Source: an uncultured Caryophanales bacterium
GTDB lineage: Bacteria; Bacillota_I; Bacilli_A; RFN20; CAG-826
Length of the DNA stretch: 16,582 nucleotides
Reading direction: 5' to 3'
Assembly (NCBI GenBank): GCA_947165725.1
Contig: CAMVBL010000023.1
Span: forward strand, 1-16,582
Shown here: positions 1 through 9,423 of the stretch, piece by piece
Layout: every line of letters begins with the position of its first letter
Numbering within the stretch: the stretch's first letter is position 1
Made by a program: the position numbers and the translations under genes
Notes under the pieces: model-generated
The model's database searches: none
What the model saw: the letters and a program-made list of their open reading frames with translations, nothing else
What the model was told of the DNA's origin: nothing

Positions 1-235
1 GAGCACGGCCTGTGCCTTTTTGGCGCCATGGCTTTTTACCACCACCACTAACTTCGTGTCTGACTTTAGTTTTAGCGGTTGCTTGTCTTTGGTTAGCTTG
101 TTCTACTTGAACGGCGTCGAACATTGCTTGTTGATGTGGTTCAATACCGAAGATTTCAGCATTGAGGTTCATCTTGGAGACTTCTTCGCCAGCCATGTTA
201 AGGACTTTAACACTGACGGATTTCTTTTCTGCCAT
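1..235 (-). CDS. rplD: 50S ribosomal protein L4, N-terminal part (cut by window edge)
   Basis: This is the start of ribosomal protein L4, a large-subunit protein that binds 23S rRNA and whose extended loop lines the exit tunnel. About 78 codons are visible. The ATG is at 235-233 and the frame is open to the left edge. The N-terminus runs [13 protein letters not shown], and near the break it carries the hallmark L4 loop sequence [15 protein letters not shown]. The Shine-Dalgarno is GGAGAA, a few bases before the ATG. It lies 23 nt behind rplC in the classical S10-operon order rpsJ-rplC-rplD, so it should be co-transcribed from the promoter at 1461-1489. The gene is truncated only by the window. 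In enterobacteria L4 represses this operon; nothing here shows that for this organism. Confidence 0.96.
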   Translation of the reverse strand, partial: MAEKKSVSVKVLNMAGEEVSKMNLNAEIFGIEPHQQAMFDAVQVEQANQRQATAKTKVRHEVSGGGKKPWRQKGTGRA

Positions 236-258
236 AATTACTGTTCTCCTTTCCGTTC

Positions 259-999
259 TTATTCTGCGGCTTCAGTAGCTGGTGTTTCTTCGACTGGAGC
301 TTCTTGAGCTGGAGTTTCAGCAGCAACTGGAGTGCGATCGATTAGTGGTTTGATAACTTCTGGATGTTTGACATCTTTGATAGCGCTACGAATGACAACG
401 ATTGACTTACGTGCACCTGGAAGACCACCTCTAACTAAGATGTAGTTCTTTTCTGCATCAACAGCGACGATCATTTGATTGAGGACTGTTGCAGATTCGT
501 TACCGTAATGACCGGACATGTGTTTACCTGGCATAACGCCGTGGTTGTAACGACCGTTGTTAGCAAAGGTACCTTGACCTCTGTGGTAACCTGAACCGTG
601 ACCTTTTGGACCAATGGTTTGATTCCAACGTTTGATAACACCGGAATAACCGTGACCCTTACTTGTGCCAATGACATCGACGACTTCACCAGCTTTGAAG
701 ATGTCAGCTTTAATAACATCACCGAGTTGGTAGCCTGTCATTTCATCGCCCTTTAATTCTTTAAGGACTTGGTGTGGGACTGTATTGGCTTTCTTTGCGA
801 TTCCCTTTTCGCATTTGTTGGCTCTGGATTCTTTTAATTCTTCATAACCAACTTGCACAGCGGCATAACCGTCTTTTTCAACAGTTTTGACTTGTGTGAC
901 AACGTTTGGTAAGACTTCAACGACTGTCACAGCGTAGATTTGGCCATCTTCAGTGAAGACTTCAGTCATGCCCATTTTTCTACCGACAATAGCTTTCAT
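259..999 (-). CDS. rplC: 50S ribosomal protein L3
   Basis: L3 is one of the first proteins to bind 23S rRNA during large-subunit assembly, and its loop approaches the peptidyl-transferase centre. The N-terminus ([15 protein letters not shown]) and the central GSGYHRGQG stretch (residues 135-143) are diagnostic. The loop tip reads [10 protein letters not shown] (about residues 159-168); the glutamine that PrmB methylates in Escherichia coli is His164 here. At 246 aa it is longer than the usual 205-215 aa. The extra length is a C-terminal tail from about residue 211, rich in Pro, Ala and Glu ([17 protein letters not shown]), which is acidic and probably disordered. The AGGAGG ribosome-binding site overlaps the TAG stop of rpsJ, so translation of the two is probably coupled. 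Identity is certain; the role of the tail is unknown. Confidence 0.97.
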   Translation of the reverse strand: MKAIVGRKMGMTEVFTEDGQIYAVTVVEVLPNVVTQVKTVEKDGYAAVQVGYEELKESRANKCEKGIAKKANTVPHQVLKELKGDEMTGYQLGDVIKADIFKAGEVVDVIGTSKGHGYSGVIKRWNQTIGPKGHGSGYHRGQGTFANNGRYNHGVMPGKHMSGHYGNESATVLNQMIVAVDAEKNYILVRGGLPGARKSIVVIRSAIKDVKHPEVIKPLIDRTPVAAETPAQEAPVEETPATEAAE

Positions 1000-1012
1000 T
1001 GACTCTTACCTC

Positions 1013-1324
1013 CTATAATTTGATTTCGATATCAACACCGGCTGGTAAGTCGAGATTCTTTAAGGAATCAAGAGTTTCTTTGCGGTAGTTTTTAATATCG
1101 ATGATTCTTTTGTGTGTTCTGATTTCGAATTGTTCACGAGAATCTTTGTACTTGTGAACCGCTCTTAGAATGGTGAACACTTGCTTTTCCGTTGGGAGCG
1201 GAATTGGGCCAACAACTGTGGCGCCTGTGTTTTTCGCTGCGGCGATGATCTTTTCAGCACTTAAGTCTAAGTTGACATGATCATACGCTTTAAGACGAAC
1301 CCTAATTGTGGTTGCTTTTGCCAT
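1013..1324 (-). CDS. rpsJ: 30S ribosomal protein S10
   Basis: S10 is a small-subunit head protein that also acts as NusE in transcription antitermination. The 103-aa length and the sequence match the family throughout, including RVRLKAYDH near the start, [10 protein letters not shown] in the middle, and [14 protein letters not shown], which belongs to the long ribosome-binding loop. The start codon follows an AGGAGG site with 10 nt spacing. It is the first gene of the S10 operon and is transcribed away from a strong promoter through a structured leader of about 130 nt (1325-1454). rplC follows after 12 nt. Nothing is unusual in the protein. Confidence 0.98.
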   Translation of the reverse strand: MAKATTIRVRLKAYDHVNLDLSAEKIIAAAKNTGATVVGPIPLPTEKQVFTILRAVHKYKDSREQFEIRTHKRIIDIKNYRKETLDSLKNLDLPAGVDIEIKL

Positions 1325-1454
1325 GAATTGTTTTTCCTCCTATCACTATCAGGCTTTGACTTTAACTCTCTCAGTGCGAATTACCTGAATACACCTTCAT
1401 GACAACGCCTGTGGGTGTATCAGCAACCTCGCACGTCAACGCGAGCCGTCAACG
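1325..1454 (-). ncRNA. Structured 5' leader RNA of the S10 operon (candidate r-protein leader)
   Basis: Between the predicted transcription start (about 1453) and rpsJ lies about 130 nt of non-coding RNA with clear nested pairing. The outer stem pairs GUGCGA (1434-1429) with UCGCAC (1379-1374). Inside it, CUGAUACACC (1423-1414) pairs with GGUGUAUUCAG (1395-1385), ten pairs with one bulged U. The 18-nt apical loop contains GUUGUCAUG. An alternative hairpin competes with the outer stem: CUCGC (1445-1441) can pair with GCGAG (1432-1428). The octamer CGTTGACG occurs twice (1454-1447 and 1441-1434). A competing pair of stems upstream of ribosomal genes is typical of autoregulatory leaders. The ligand is inferred, not shown; S10, L3 or L4 are obvious candidates. 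It does not look like the long enterobacterial S10 leader. Confidence 0.6.
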
Positions 1455-1460
1455 TTTAAT

Positions 1461-1489
1461 ATCATACGTGAGTGTGCATACGCTGTCAA
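1461..1489 (-). promoter_or_regulatory. Sigma-A promoter of the S10 operon
   Basis: On the minus strand a perfect -35 box TTGACA (1489-1484) is followed by a 17-nt spacer and the -10 box TATGAT (1466-1461), five of six to consensus. The predicted start is near 1453. This is among the strongest promoters in the window, as expected for a ribosomal operon. The AT-rich stretch upstream (1490-1520) could serve as an UP element. Confidence 0.88.
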
Positions 1490-1579
1490 CAACTTATTAA
1501 ATAAATTTAAATATATAAAGGGCGAAGGCACTAAAATAAGAGACACGTGACATGGTTTTCGAAACAAAAAATTTTCAAC

Positions 1580-1611
1580 AAAAAAGACCAAAAAGTGCAT
1601 TTTTTCTGGTC
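1580..1611 (-). terminator. Rho-independent terminator behind the HPt gene
   Basis: Read on the minus strand, GACCA(G) pairs with TGGTC around an A-run/T-run that extends the stem to a small TGCAC loop, and six Ts follow. It lies 38 nt after the HPt stop codon and separates that operon from the S10 promoter. The stem is AT-rich, so its strength is uncertain. Confidence 0.6.
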
Positions 1612-1649
1612 AATTTTTGAATTTTTGGTGTTAAAAATTAGGTGATTTT

Positions 1650-1988
1650 TTACCTTAATGCAGCTAGTAAGGAATAGGACATCTCATACCTTTGAATGTA
1701 GTCTGAATAATCCATTTCTGTGCGGTTTCTGAGTAGTTCTGTCATCTGATAAATGACGTCATAAAGTGGGGATAAAGAGAGGTTTCCAATGACACCTTTT
1801 AAGGAGTGAGCAATGTGGAAAGCTTTCTCTAAATCATGGTCCAGAATAGCCGCTTTTAAATCAGGAAAAGTGTTCTGATCGAGGAAGCGGTTGACTAAAG
1901 TCAAATATAGTTGTTCATTATTGACGCAGCGCTTTAAACCTTCATCAACATTCGCACCGTATTTTCTTAAATTTTCAGTGGTAAGCAT
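1650..1988 (-). CDS. Free-standing HPt (histidine phosphotransfer) domain protein
   Basis: This 112-aa protein is essentially one HPt domain, a four-helix carrier that shuttles phosphoryl groups between receiver domains in multistep phosphorelays. The signature AHSLKGVIGNLS (residues 60-71) contains the phospho-accepting His61, followed by Leu-Lys-Gly and the conserved Asn of the family. A good AAAGGAGA site precedes the ATG. It starts 13 nt behind the REC/GGDEF/EAL gene and shares its transcript, so its natural partner is probably that receiver. No histidine kinase is encoded in the window; a hybrid kinase elsewhere would be needed to load it. The domain call is firm; the direction of phosphate flow is inferred. 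Confidence 0.88.
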   Translation of the reverse strand: MLTTENLRKYGANVDEGLKRCVNNEQLYLTLVNRFLDQNTFPDLKAAILDHDLEKAFHIAHSLKGVIGNLSLSPLYDVIYQMTELLRNRTEMDYSDYIQRYEMSYSLLAALR

Positions 1989-2001
1989 AATTGTTTCTCC
2001 T

Positions 2002-3672
2002 TTATTTTTCCGCGGTTAAAAAAGGCACAAACTCTTCGTTTGGTACTGGTTTAGAGAAGTAATAACCTTGGATAATTTCACAGCCCAGTTCTTTTAAAAC
2101 CGCAACCTGTTCTTTGCTCTCAACACCTTCTGCAATTGTTGGTACTTTTAAATACGAAGCGATATCGATAATAATCTTTATCATTTTGTTATCACTTCCA
2201 CTGCTAAAGGCGTTACGAATAAAAATCATATCAATCTTTAAAGCATCAAGTGGTAGCTTGTTAATCATGCTTAAAGAGGAGTAGCCTGTACCAAAATCAT
2301 CTATTTCGATTTTGAATCCTGCCTCTCTTAAAGCACTTGTTTTTTCAATGATAGTATCAACATCAGAAATGCACGCTGATTCGGTAATTTCAAGTAATAA
2401 ATCTTTAGTTTCTAAACCGTTTTCTTTAACGATATCCAAGAGCGTTTCTACGAGTGTTGGATCGAATAAATCGATACGTGAAACATTGACTGAAACAGGA
2501 ACATGCTTATGGTATTTTTCTTGCCATTTTCTCATTTGAGAAGCAGCCTCTTTCCAGACATATAAATCGAGTTGTTGAATAAGACCTTTTTCTTCAAATA
2601 AAGGAATAAAAATACCTGGAGAAATCAAACCTTTTTGAGGATGTTTCCATCTTACAAGAGCCTCAGCACTGACAAGTTTTGGAGTGTCACCTTGAATATT
2701 GAATTTTGGCTGATAAAAGATCACAAATTGCTTCTCATCAATAGCGGTTTGGAAAGACTCGATTAGTTCTTCCTCAAAGAGTTCTTTTTCTTTTAATTTA
2801 TCATCGAAAATAAAGTAATTTTTAACAACGCCATCTCTTATTTTGTTAAGAGCGGTTTTCGCTCTATCAAAGCGGACATCAATATCAATATTTTTATCAA
2901 CGTTTTGATATATGCCCATCTGCACTTTGATTGGTGTCTTCTTTTCTTTATCAACAAAGATGTCGATAGATAGTTCTTTTAATAGACTTTCATAATCATC
3001 GACATGCCTTGAATAAATGATAAATGTATCTGCTTCTAAATGGCAAACCATCCCAAATATGCTCGGCATAAGTTTTTTTATGCGTTTAGAAAAACGAATT
3101 AAAAGACTGTCGCTAAAAGATGAGCCAAAGCGCTCTTTAATAGCGTGGAATGATCTAATTCCAACCGCAATAGCGTCCATATTGATATTTGGATTGAGTT
3201 TATCTTCATCAGCAACATACTTATAAAAGTATTCTTTGGTATAAAGCCTTGTTAATGCATCTCTTTCAGTGGATTTAATTGTTTGTCTATCTTCAAATAG
3301 CTCCACCACTCTATTAATTCTGGCTTTGATGATATTGGAGTCTGGATATGGTTTAGAAATAAAGTCAGAGGCACCATATTGTAAGCATCGCACTTCAAGT
3401 TCTTTATCACTAGTTAAAACGATAACAGGTATGTTATTTAGTTCAGTATTCGATTGAATTATGTTTAATATTTCTAAGCCAGATAATTTAGGCAAAAATA
3501 CATCTAAAAGGATTAAAGACAAACTATTCTTTTTACTATTGAGCAGTTCAAGAGCGGTTTCACCATCTTCCGCTTCAAAAATTTCATAGTCATCTTTCAA
3601 GATGTTTTTCAAAATCTCGCGATTAACAAATTCATCTTCAACAATCAAAATTTTACGTTTGTTTTTGTCCAT
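2002..3672 (-). CDS. Response regulator with REC, degenerate GGDEF and EAL domains (c-di-GMP phosphodiesterase)
   Basis: A cytoplasmic three-domain regulator of 556 aa (numbered from the chosen ATG). REC, about 5-125: acidic cluster EDE, phospho-acceptor Asp57 in LLDVFLP, switch Thr/Ser in VLTSD, Lys107 in FISKPY. Degenerate GGDEF, about 130-295: the signature is replaced by LEADTF (212-217), so cyclase activity is not expected. EAL, about 305-556, looks catalytically complete: EAL at 337-339, Asn396 in NVSR, Glu428 in LEITES, Asp458/459 in DDFGTGYSSL, Lys479 in LKID, Glu515 in EGVE, Gln535 in QGYYFSKP. It should hydrolyse c-di-GMP under receiver control. The ATG at 3672 was chosen because AGAGGGG lies 8 nt upstream; an ATG at 3678 is too close to it, and a TTG at 3699 would add nine residues. 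The HPt gene follows. Confidence 0.9.
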   Translation of the reverse strand: MDKNKRKILIVEDEFVNREILKNILKDDYEIFEAEDGETALELLNSKKNSLSLILLDVFLPKLSGLEILNIIQSNTELNNIPVIVLTSDKELEVRCLQYGASDFISKPYPDSNIIKARINRVVELFEDRQTIKSTERDALTRLYTKEYFYKYVADEDKLNPNINMDAIAVGIRSFHAIKERFGSSFSDSLLIRFSKRIKKLMPSIFGMVCHLEADTFIIYSRHVDDYESLLKELSIDIFVDKEKKTPIKVQMGIYQNVDKNIDIDVRFDRAKTALNKIRDGVVKNYFIFDDKLKEKELFEEELIESFQTAIDEKQFVIFYQPKFNIQGDTPKLVSAEALVRWKHPQKGLISPGIFIPLFEEKGLIQQLDLYVWKEAASQMRKWQEKYHKHVPVSVNVSRIDLFDPTLVETLLDIVKENGLETKDLLLEITESACISDVDTIIEKTSALREAGFKIEIDDFGTGYSSLSMINKLPLDALKIDMIFIRNAFSSGSDNKMIKIIIDIASYLKVPTIAEGVESKEQVAVLKELGCEIIQGYYFSKPVPNEEFVPFLTAEK

Positions 3673-3771
3673 AGCCATCGCCCCTCTATCTACAATCAAA
3701 GTCTCCCAAAATTGATTAAAATATAAAAAATCTCTTTTTATGAATGTTTATAACAAAAAATATCTATCTAG

Positions 3772-3780
3772 ATAATAGCA
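3772..3780 (-). promoter_or_regulatory. Extended -10 promoter for the REC-EAL/HPt operon
   Basis: The minus strand reads TGC directly before TATTAT, an extended -10 element (TGn plus five of six bases). A recognisable -35 box is missing; TTTAAT at 16 nt is the best match, and extended -10 promoters tolerate this. It lies about 100 nt upstream of the chosen start codon, giving a leader of about 90 nt that is AT-rich and shows no convincing structure. Confidence 0.5.
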
Positions 3781-3803
3781 TAATTTTTTATTAATTAAAC
3801 TTT

Positions 3804-3846
3804 GAAAAGCACAAATTGTAATTAATTACAGTTCTTCTTTTGTGCT
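3804..3846 (-). terminator. Putative terminator overlapping the end of queH
   Basis: On the minus strand AGCACAAA (3846-3839) pairs with TTTGTGCT (3815-3808), enclosing the perfect palindrome TGTAATTAATTACA (3830-3817) that contains the queH stop codon. Only four Ts follow. The hairpin begins inside the coding sequence. It may be a weak terminator or mainly an RNA-stability element. Confidence 0.4.
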
Positions 3847-4452
3847 GCGAATTGAGAATTTACAGCCACAGTAATGTTGGAAATATAATCCATATTTACG
3901 GACTATATCTAAAGATTTTTCATAGCCACCATTCTTTTTAAAGTCCGCGGGTAGCCATTTAACTCTTTTACCTTCTGCTAATTCAAAACCGATTTTATTT
4001 AAATCTTGAGAATTCTTAAATCTAGAGATGCTCATAACAGTGCCAACATAGTCATAGCCACGTTCTTCAGCAAGGTCGACAGCTTGGCCTAATCTCTTTC
4101 TAAAACAAACACGACAACGATCCATACCTTCACGTTGATTAGCGTATGGTTCTAAATCTTTGTTGTAGGTTGCATTGTCATAGTCAAATTCAATAATTTC
4201 AATATCCGCGGATATCGCTTTTAGATAACCCTTAAGTTCATTGAGTCGACGATGGTATTCTTCTTCTGGATAAATATTGGAATTGTTATAGATGATGGTG
4301 ATCTTAAAATAATCTTTAATTAATTCAAAAGGGTAAGTGAAGCAAGGACCACAGCAGACATGTAAAAGTAATGTTGGTTTTTCACCAGCTTCCACTAGCT
4401 TTTTAAGTAACCGTTCTTGCTCTTTTTGATAATTAATCTTTGTCTCTTCCAT
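3826..4452 (-). CDS. queH: Epoxyqueuosine reductase QueH
   Basis: QueH carries out the last step of queuosine synthesis, reducing epoxyqueuosine to queuosine in tRNA wobble position 34. It is the cobalamin-independent alternative to QueG. The 208-aa protein has all the family's cysteines: HVCCGPC (Cys33, Cys34, Cys37), CRVC (Cys113, Cys116) and YCGC (Cys195, Cys197). Family knowledge assigns these to an iron-sulfur cluster and redox/metal site. I chose the ATG at 4452 ([10 protein letters not shown]), which lies inside the 3' end of queA and gives the normal family length; the frame is open to 4554, but those extra residues are unlike QueH. The 20-nt overlap with queA implies translational coupling. 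Together with tgt and queA it forms a complete tail of the Q pathway. Confidence 0.92.
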   Translation of the reverse strand: MEETKINYQKEQERLLKKLVEAGEKPTLLLHVCCGPCFTYPFELIKDYFKITIIYNNSNIYPEEEYHRRLNELKGYLKAISADIEIIEFDYDNATYNKDLEPYANQREGMDRCRVCFRKRLGQAVDLAEERGYDYVGTVMSISRFKNSQDLNKIGFELAEGKRVKWLPADFKKNGGYEKSLDIVRKYGLYFQHYCGCKFSIRSTKEEL

Positions 4453-5472
4453 ATATGAACATCGCATCTCCGAACGAGAAGAATCTATATTTTTCTTCCA
4501 CTGCATGCTTATAGACTTCAAGAGTAAATTCTCTACCCATGAAAGCAGAAACAAGCATGATTAATGTTGATTTTGGTAAATGGAAATTTGTAATTAAAGC
4601 ATCGATTGTTTTATATTCATAACCTGGTTCAATGAAGATATTAGTGGCTTCTCTTGTAGGTTTAAAGCAACCATACTTAGAATAGTTAGCTTCTAAGGTT
4701 CTAACAGATGTTGTACCAATGGCGATAATGCGTTGGCCATTTGCTTTAGCGGCGTTTAATCTAGCCGCGGATTCTTCGCTCATTTCATAGACTTCACTAT
4801 GCATGATGTGATCTTTAGTATCTTCCACTTTGACTGGTCTAAATGTGCCTAAACCAATGTGCAAAGTAACATCAACGATTTCAACACCTTTAGCTTTTAA
4901 TTTTTCAAATATTTCTTCGGTAAAATGGAAGCCCGCTGTTGGAGCGGCCGCACTACCTTCATATTTAGCGTAGACTGTTTGATATCTATCGTTAGAGCAT
5001 AATTGCTTAGCAATATATGGAGGTAAAGGCATTTTACCTAATTGATCTAAGACTTCTAAGAAGATACCTTCATAGATAAATTTAAAAACACGAAGACCTT
5101 CTTCTCTTTCTTCAATACATTCTGCGATGAGTTTTCCTTCACCAAAGTCCACTCTTGCACCGACTTTTAAAGATTTAGCAGGTCTAGTTAGACATTCCCA
5201 GTTATCGCCTTCTAATTGCCTTAAAAGCAATAATTCGCAGTGCGCTCCAGTAACTTCTTTAACGCCTAATAATCTAGCGGGAATGACTTTAGTGTTATTT
5301 CTAACTAAAACATCACCTTCATGTAAGTAGTCGACGATGTCATAAAAGTGTTTATCAGTATAAGTATGTTCATCCTTATTAACTACGCAAAGACGGGAGT
5401 GATCTCTTTTTTCACTTGGTCTTTGGGCGATTAATTCTTCAGGAAGATAATAGTCAAATAAATTAATGTTCA

Positions 5473-5473
<1 letters not shown>
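4433..5473 (-). CDS. queA: S-adenosylmethionine:tRNA ribosyltransferase-isomerase QueA
   Basis: QueA transfers and rearranges the ribosyl moiety of S-adenosylmethionine onto preQ1 in tRNA, giving epoxyqueuosine. The 346-aa protein is typical in length and matches the family throughout. The N-terminus is [16 protein letters not shown], followed by [18 protein letters not shown] at about 58-69, [29 protein letters not shown] and the C-terminal [18 protein letters not shown]. The start codon overlaps the tgt stop as TAATG, with AAAGAGG six bases upstream, so translation is coupled to tgt. queH overlaps its other end. There are no gaps or missing blocks. Confidence 0.96.
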
Positions 5474-8099
<2,626 letters not shown>

Positions 8100-8137
8100 T
8101 ATAAAACTCTCCTATATGTACATATCCACTTTACAAC

Positions 8138-8196
8138 AAAAAAGCATTCGCAATGATTGTAAACTTGCTATTTGCGTATGACAATCTTACGAATGC
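8138..8196 (-). terminator. Large two-tier terminator behind the nitroreductase gene
   Basis: On the minus strand GCATTCG (8196-8190) pairs with CGAATGC (8150-8144), and inside it GATTGT (8186-8181) pairs with ACAATC (8160-8155). The stems are separated by small internal loops, and the 20-nt apical loop contains a GCAA...GCAA repeat. Six Ts follow the outer stem. It begins about 12 nt after the stop codon. Confidence 0.75.
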
Positions 8197-8207
8197 GCGT
8201 GTTTGCA

Positions 8208-8726
8208 TTATAGAACTTTAATAAAGTCTTCTTTTCTATCTTTGACTTGCAATGACTCTGGATCTTTAGCGTAGCCAAGGATACAACTGCCAACGATTTT
8301 ATAATCTTCTGGAATACCTAAAGCCTTTTTGACTTTTAACCCATTTTTGGTATGGAATAAATCATCAAATTGATTAATCCAACAAGAATCGATCTTTAAG
8401 GCATGAGCGGCTAAGAACATATTTTCTAAAATGCAGGAGCAATCTTTATCAGTGAAGGCATCTTCACAAGGAGCACCAACAATGAGTATAGTTTTAGCGC
8501 CGTACATACAGTCACGATTGAGTTCATTTAGCGACAACGTCCTCAACTTTTCCACGTATCTCTTGCTGTTAACGACATAAATGTTAGCGATTTGTCTGTT
8601 CTTGCCACTAGGAGCGTATTTACCTGCTTCAGCAACTTCTAAGGCTTTCTTGAGTGAAACTTTCTTTTCGTTATAAGCTCTACAGCTCACACGAGACTTG
8701 ATGATTTTTAGGACTTTGTTTTCCAT
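8208..8726 (-). CDS. Nitroreductase-family FMN oxidoreductase
   Basis: A 172-aa member of the nitroreductase family, FMN enzymes that reduce nitro compounds, quinones or other acceptors with NAD(P)H, usually as dimers. The FMN-binding features are visible: SRVSCRAY near residues 11-18 (Arg12, Arg16 for phosphate contacts), YAPSGKNRQ (37-45), and the helix ILENMFLAAHALKIDSCWINQ in the C-terminal half. The C-terminus ends in the typical GYAKDPE strand region. It is on the short side for the family. Its start follows 16 nt after the kinase-like gene, whose TAA stop runs into AGAGG, a poorly spaced ribosome-binding site; the two are probably one transcript. The physiological substrate cannot be read from sequence. 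Confidence 0.88.
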   Translation of the reverse strand: MENKVLKIIKSRVSCRAYNEKKVSLKKALEVAEAGKYAPSGKNRQIANIYVVNSKRYVEKLRTLSLNELNRDCMYGAKTILIVGAPCEDAFTDKDCSCILENMFLAAHALKIDSCWINQFDDLFHTKNGLKVKKALGIPEDYKIVGSCILGYAKDPESLQVKDRKEDFIKVL

Positions 8727-8742
8727 AAGTTCTTTTAACCTC

Positions 8743-9327
8743 TTATCTATAATACTTAACAGTCATTAAAGCGATATTTTTATTTGTTTCATAATCACTC
8801 TTTAATTGTGATTGATCGACATCAATTCCCTTATCGTGGCAGTACTTAACAAATTCTTTTGTAAAGAACCATAAGCGAATGTCTTGCTGGACAAATTTGT
8901 CGTTAGATACAAACTTTTCGTATTTGAATGGCATATAGTATAGCTTGCCATCAGCGTAAACAAAGTTATCTGGTTTCATATCTAGCGCCATTCTATCAGT
9001 TCTTGCGTACCAATAGGCTTTAAACATAAGTTCTAACACTTGTTCTGGAAGAGGGGCAATTTGGAGCATACCAAAGCAGTTTTCACCTTCAATATATTCA
9101 AGGATGGCCCATCTGAGTTTCTTATCATATAAATAGCATTTAGGATTGCTAACACCAGAAACTCTTAAGCGATGTTCACAATCAACAAACTTCTCAAAGC
9201 CTTCTGGATCATCATCAAACTTTTTTAATAAATAATATTTGCCTTTTCTTTCTACTTTGAATGAGTGATCACTGATTTGTTCGACGACTTGATAGTTTTT
9301 TCTTTTAATTTCAATTTCTTCAACCAT
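8743..9327 (-). CDS. Small protein-kinase-fold protein, probably degenerate, function unknown
   Basis: I do not recognise this 194-aa protein as a named family, but its landmarks follow a kinase fold. An N-terminal beta-sheet carries YYLLKKF (Lys35/36, the position of the ATP-binding lysine), Glu51 falls in a helix, and LEYIEGE (77-83) resembles the hinge. LDMKPDNFVY (115-124) resembles the catalytic loop of Ser/Thr or aminoglycoside kinases (Asp116, Lys118, Asn121). Where DFG is expected the sequence reads YYMPF (130-134), without the metal-binding aspartate, and the C-lobe is very short. It may therefore be a pseudokinase or a highly reduced kinase. There is no signal peptide or membrane segment. 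It leads the transcript that includes the nitroreductase. No Shine-Dalgarno site is visible and a -10-like box lies eight bases before the ATG. Confidence 0.65.
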   Translation of the reverse strand: MVEEIEIKRKNYQVVEQISDHSFKVERKGKYYLLKKFDDDPEGFEKFVDCEHRLRVSGVSNPKCYLYDKKLRWAILEYIEGENCFGMLQIAPLPEQVLELMFKAYWYARTDRMALDMKPDNFVYADGKLYYMPFKYEKFVSNDKFVQQDIRLWFFTKEFVKYCHDKGIDVDQSQLKSDYETNKNIALMTVKYYR

Positions 9328-9335
9328 GCTTTCAT

Positions 9336-9341
9336 TTTATA
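9336..9341 (-). promoter_or_regulatory. Possible -10 box for the kinase-like/nitroreductase pair
   Basis: TATAAA on the minus strand ends eight bases before the ATG of the kinase-like gene. The -35 position (TCTTTT at 17 nt) is poor. An alternative is TTGAAA further upstream, whose -10 partner (TTCTAA) is also weak. It is noted because the spacing to the start resembles tgt. Confidence 0.35.
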
Positions 9342-9393
9342 GAGATTTGTTTTCTTAGAAAAGAAAAAGATACTATGTTTCAATAGGGACATA

Positions 9394-9399
9394 TATAAT
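9394..9399 (+). promoter_or_regulatory. -10 box of the pepT promoter
   Basis: A perfect TATAAT lies 24 nt upstream of the pepT ATG. No good -35 box is present at 16-18 nt (TACTAT at 17 nt is the best). A GGGAGA ribosome-binding site lies between it and the start codon, so the leader would be under 20 nt. Confidence 0.5.
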
Positions 9400-9423
9400 A
9401 TTGGCATTCAAGGGAGAAGATTT

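Noticed and set aside
20..307. Open frame of 95 codons on the plus strand
   Set aside because: It lies antisense to rplD and rplC, which are certain; the translation has no family features.
471..722. Open frame of 83 codons within rplC on the same strand
   Set aside because: It is an out-of-frame shadow of the L3 gene with no ribosome-binding site.
2312..3457. Three plus-strand open frames opposite the REC/EAL gene
   Set aside because: All are antisense to a gene with intact catalytic motifs and have no credible start signals.
4453..4554. N-terminal extension of QueH to an upstream ATG at 4554
   Set aside because: The added 34 residues do not resemble QueH and would overlap queA by 122 nt; the start at 4452 gives family length.
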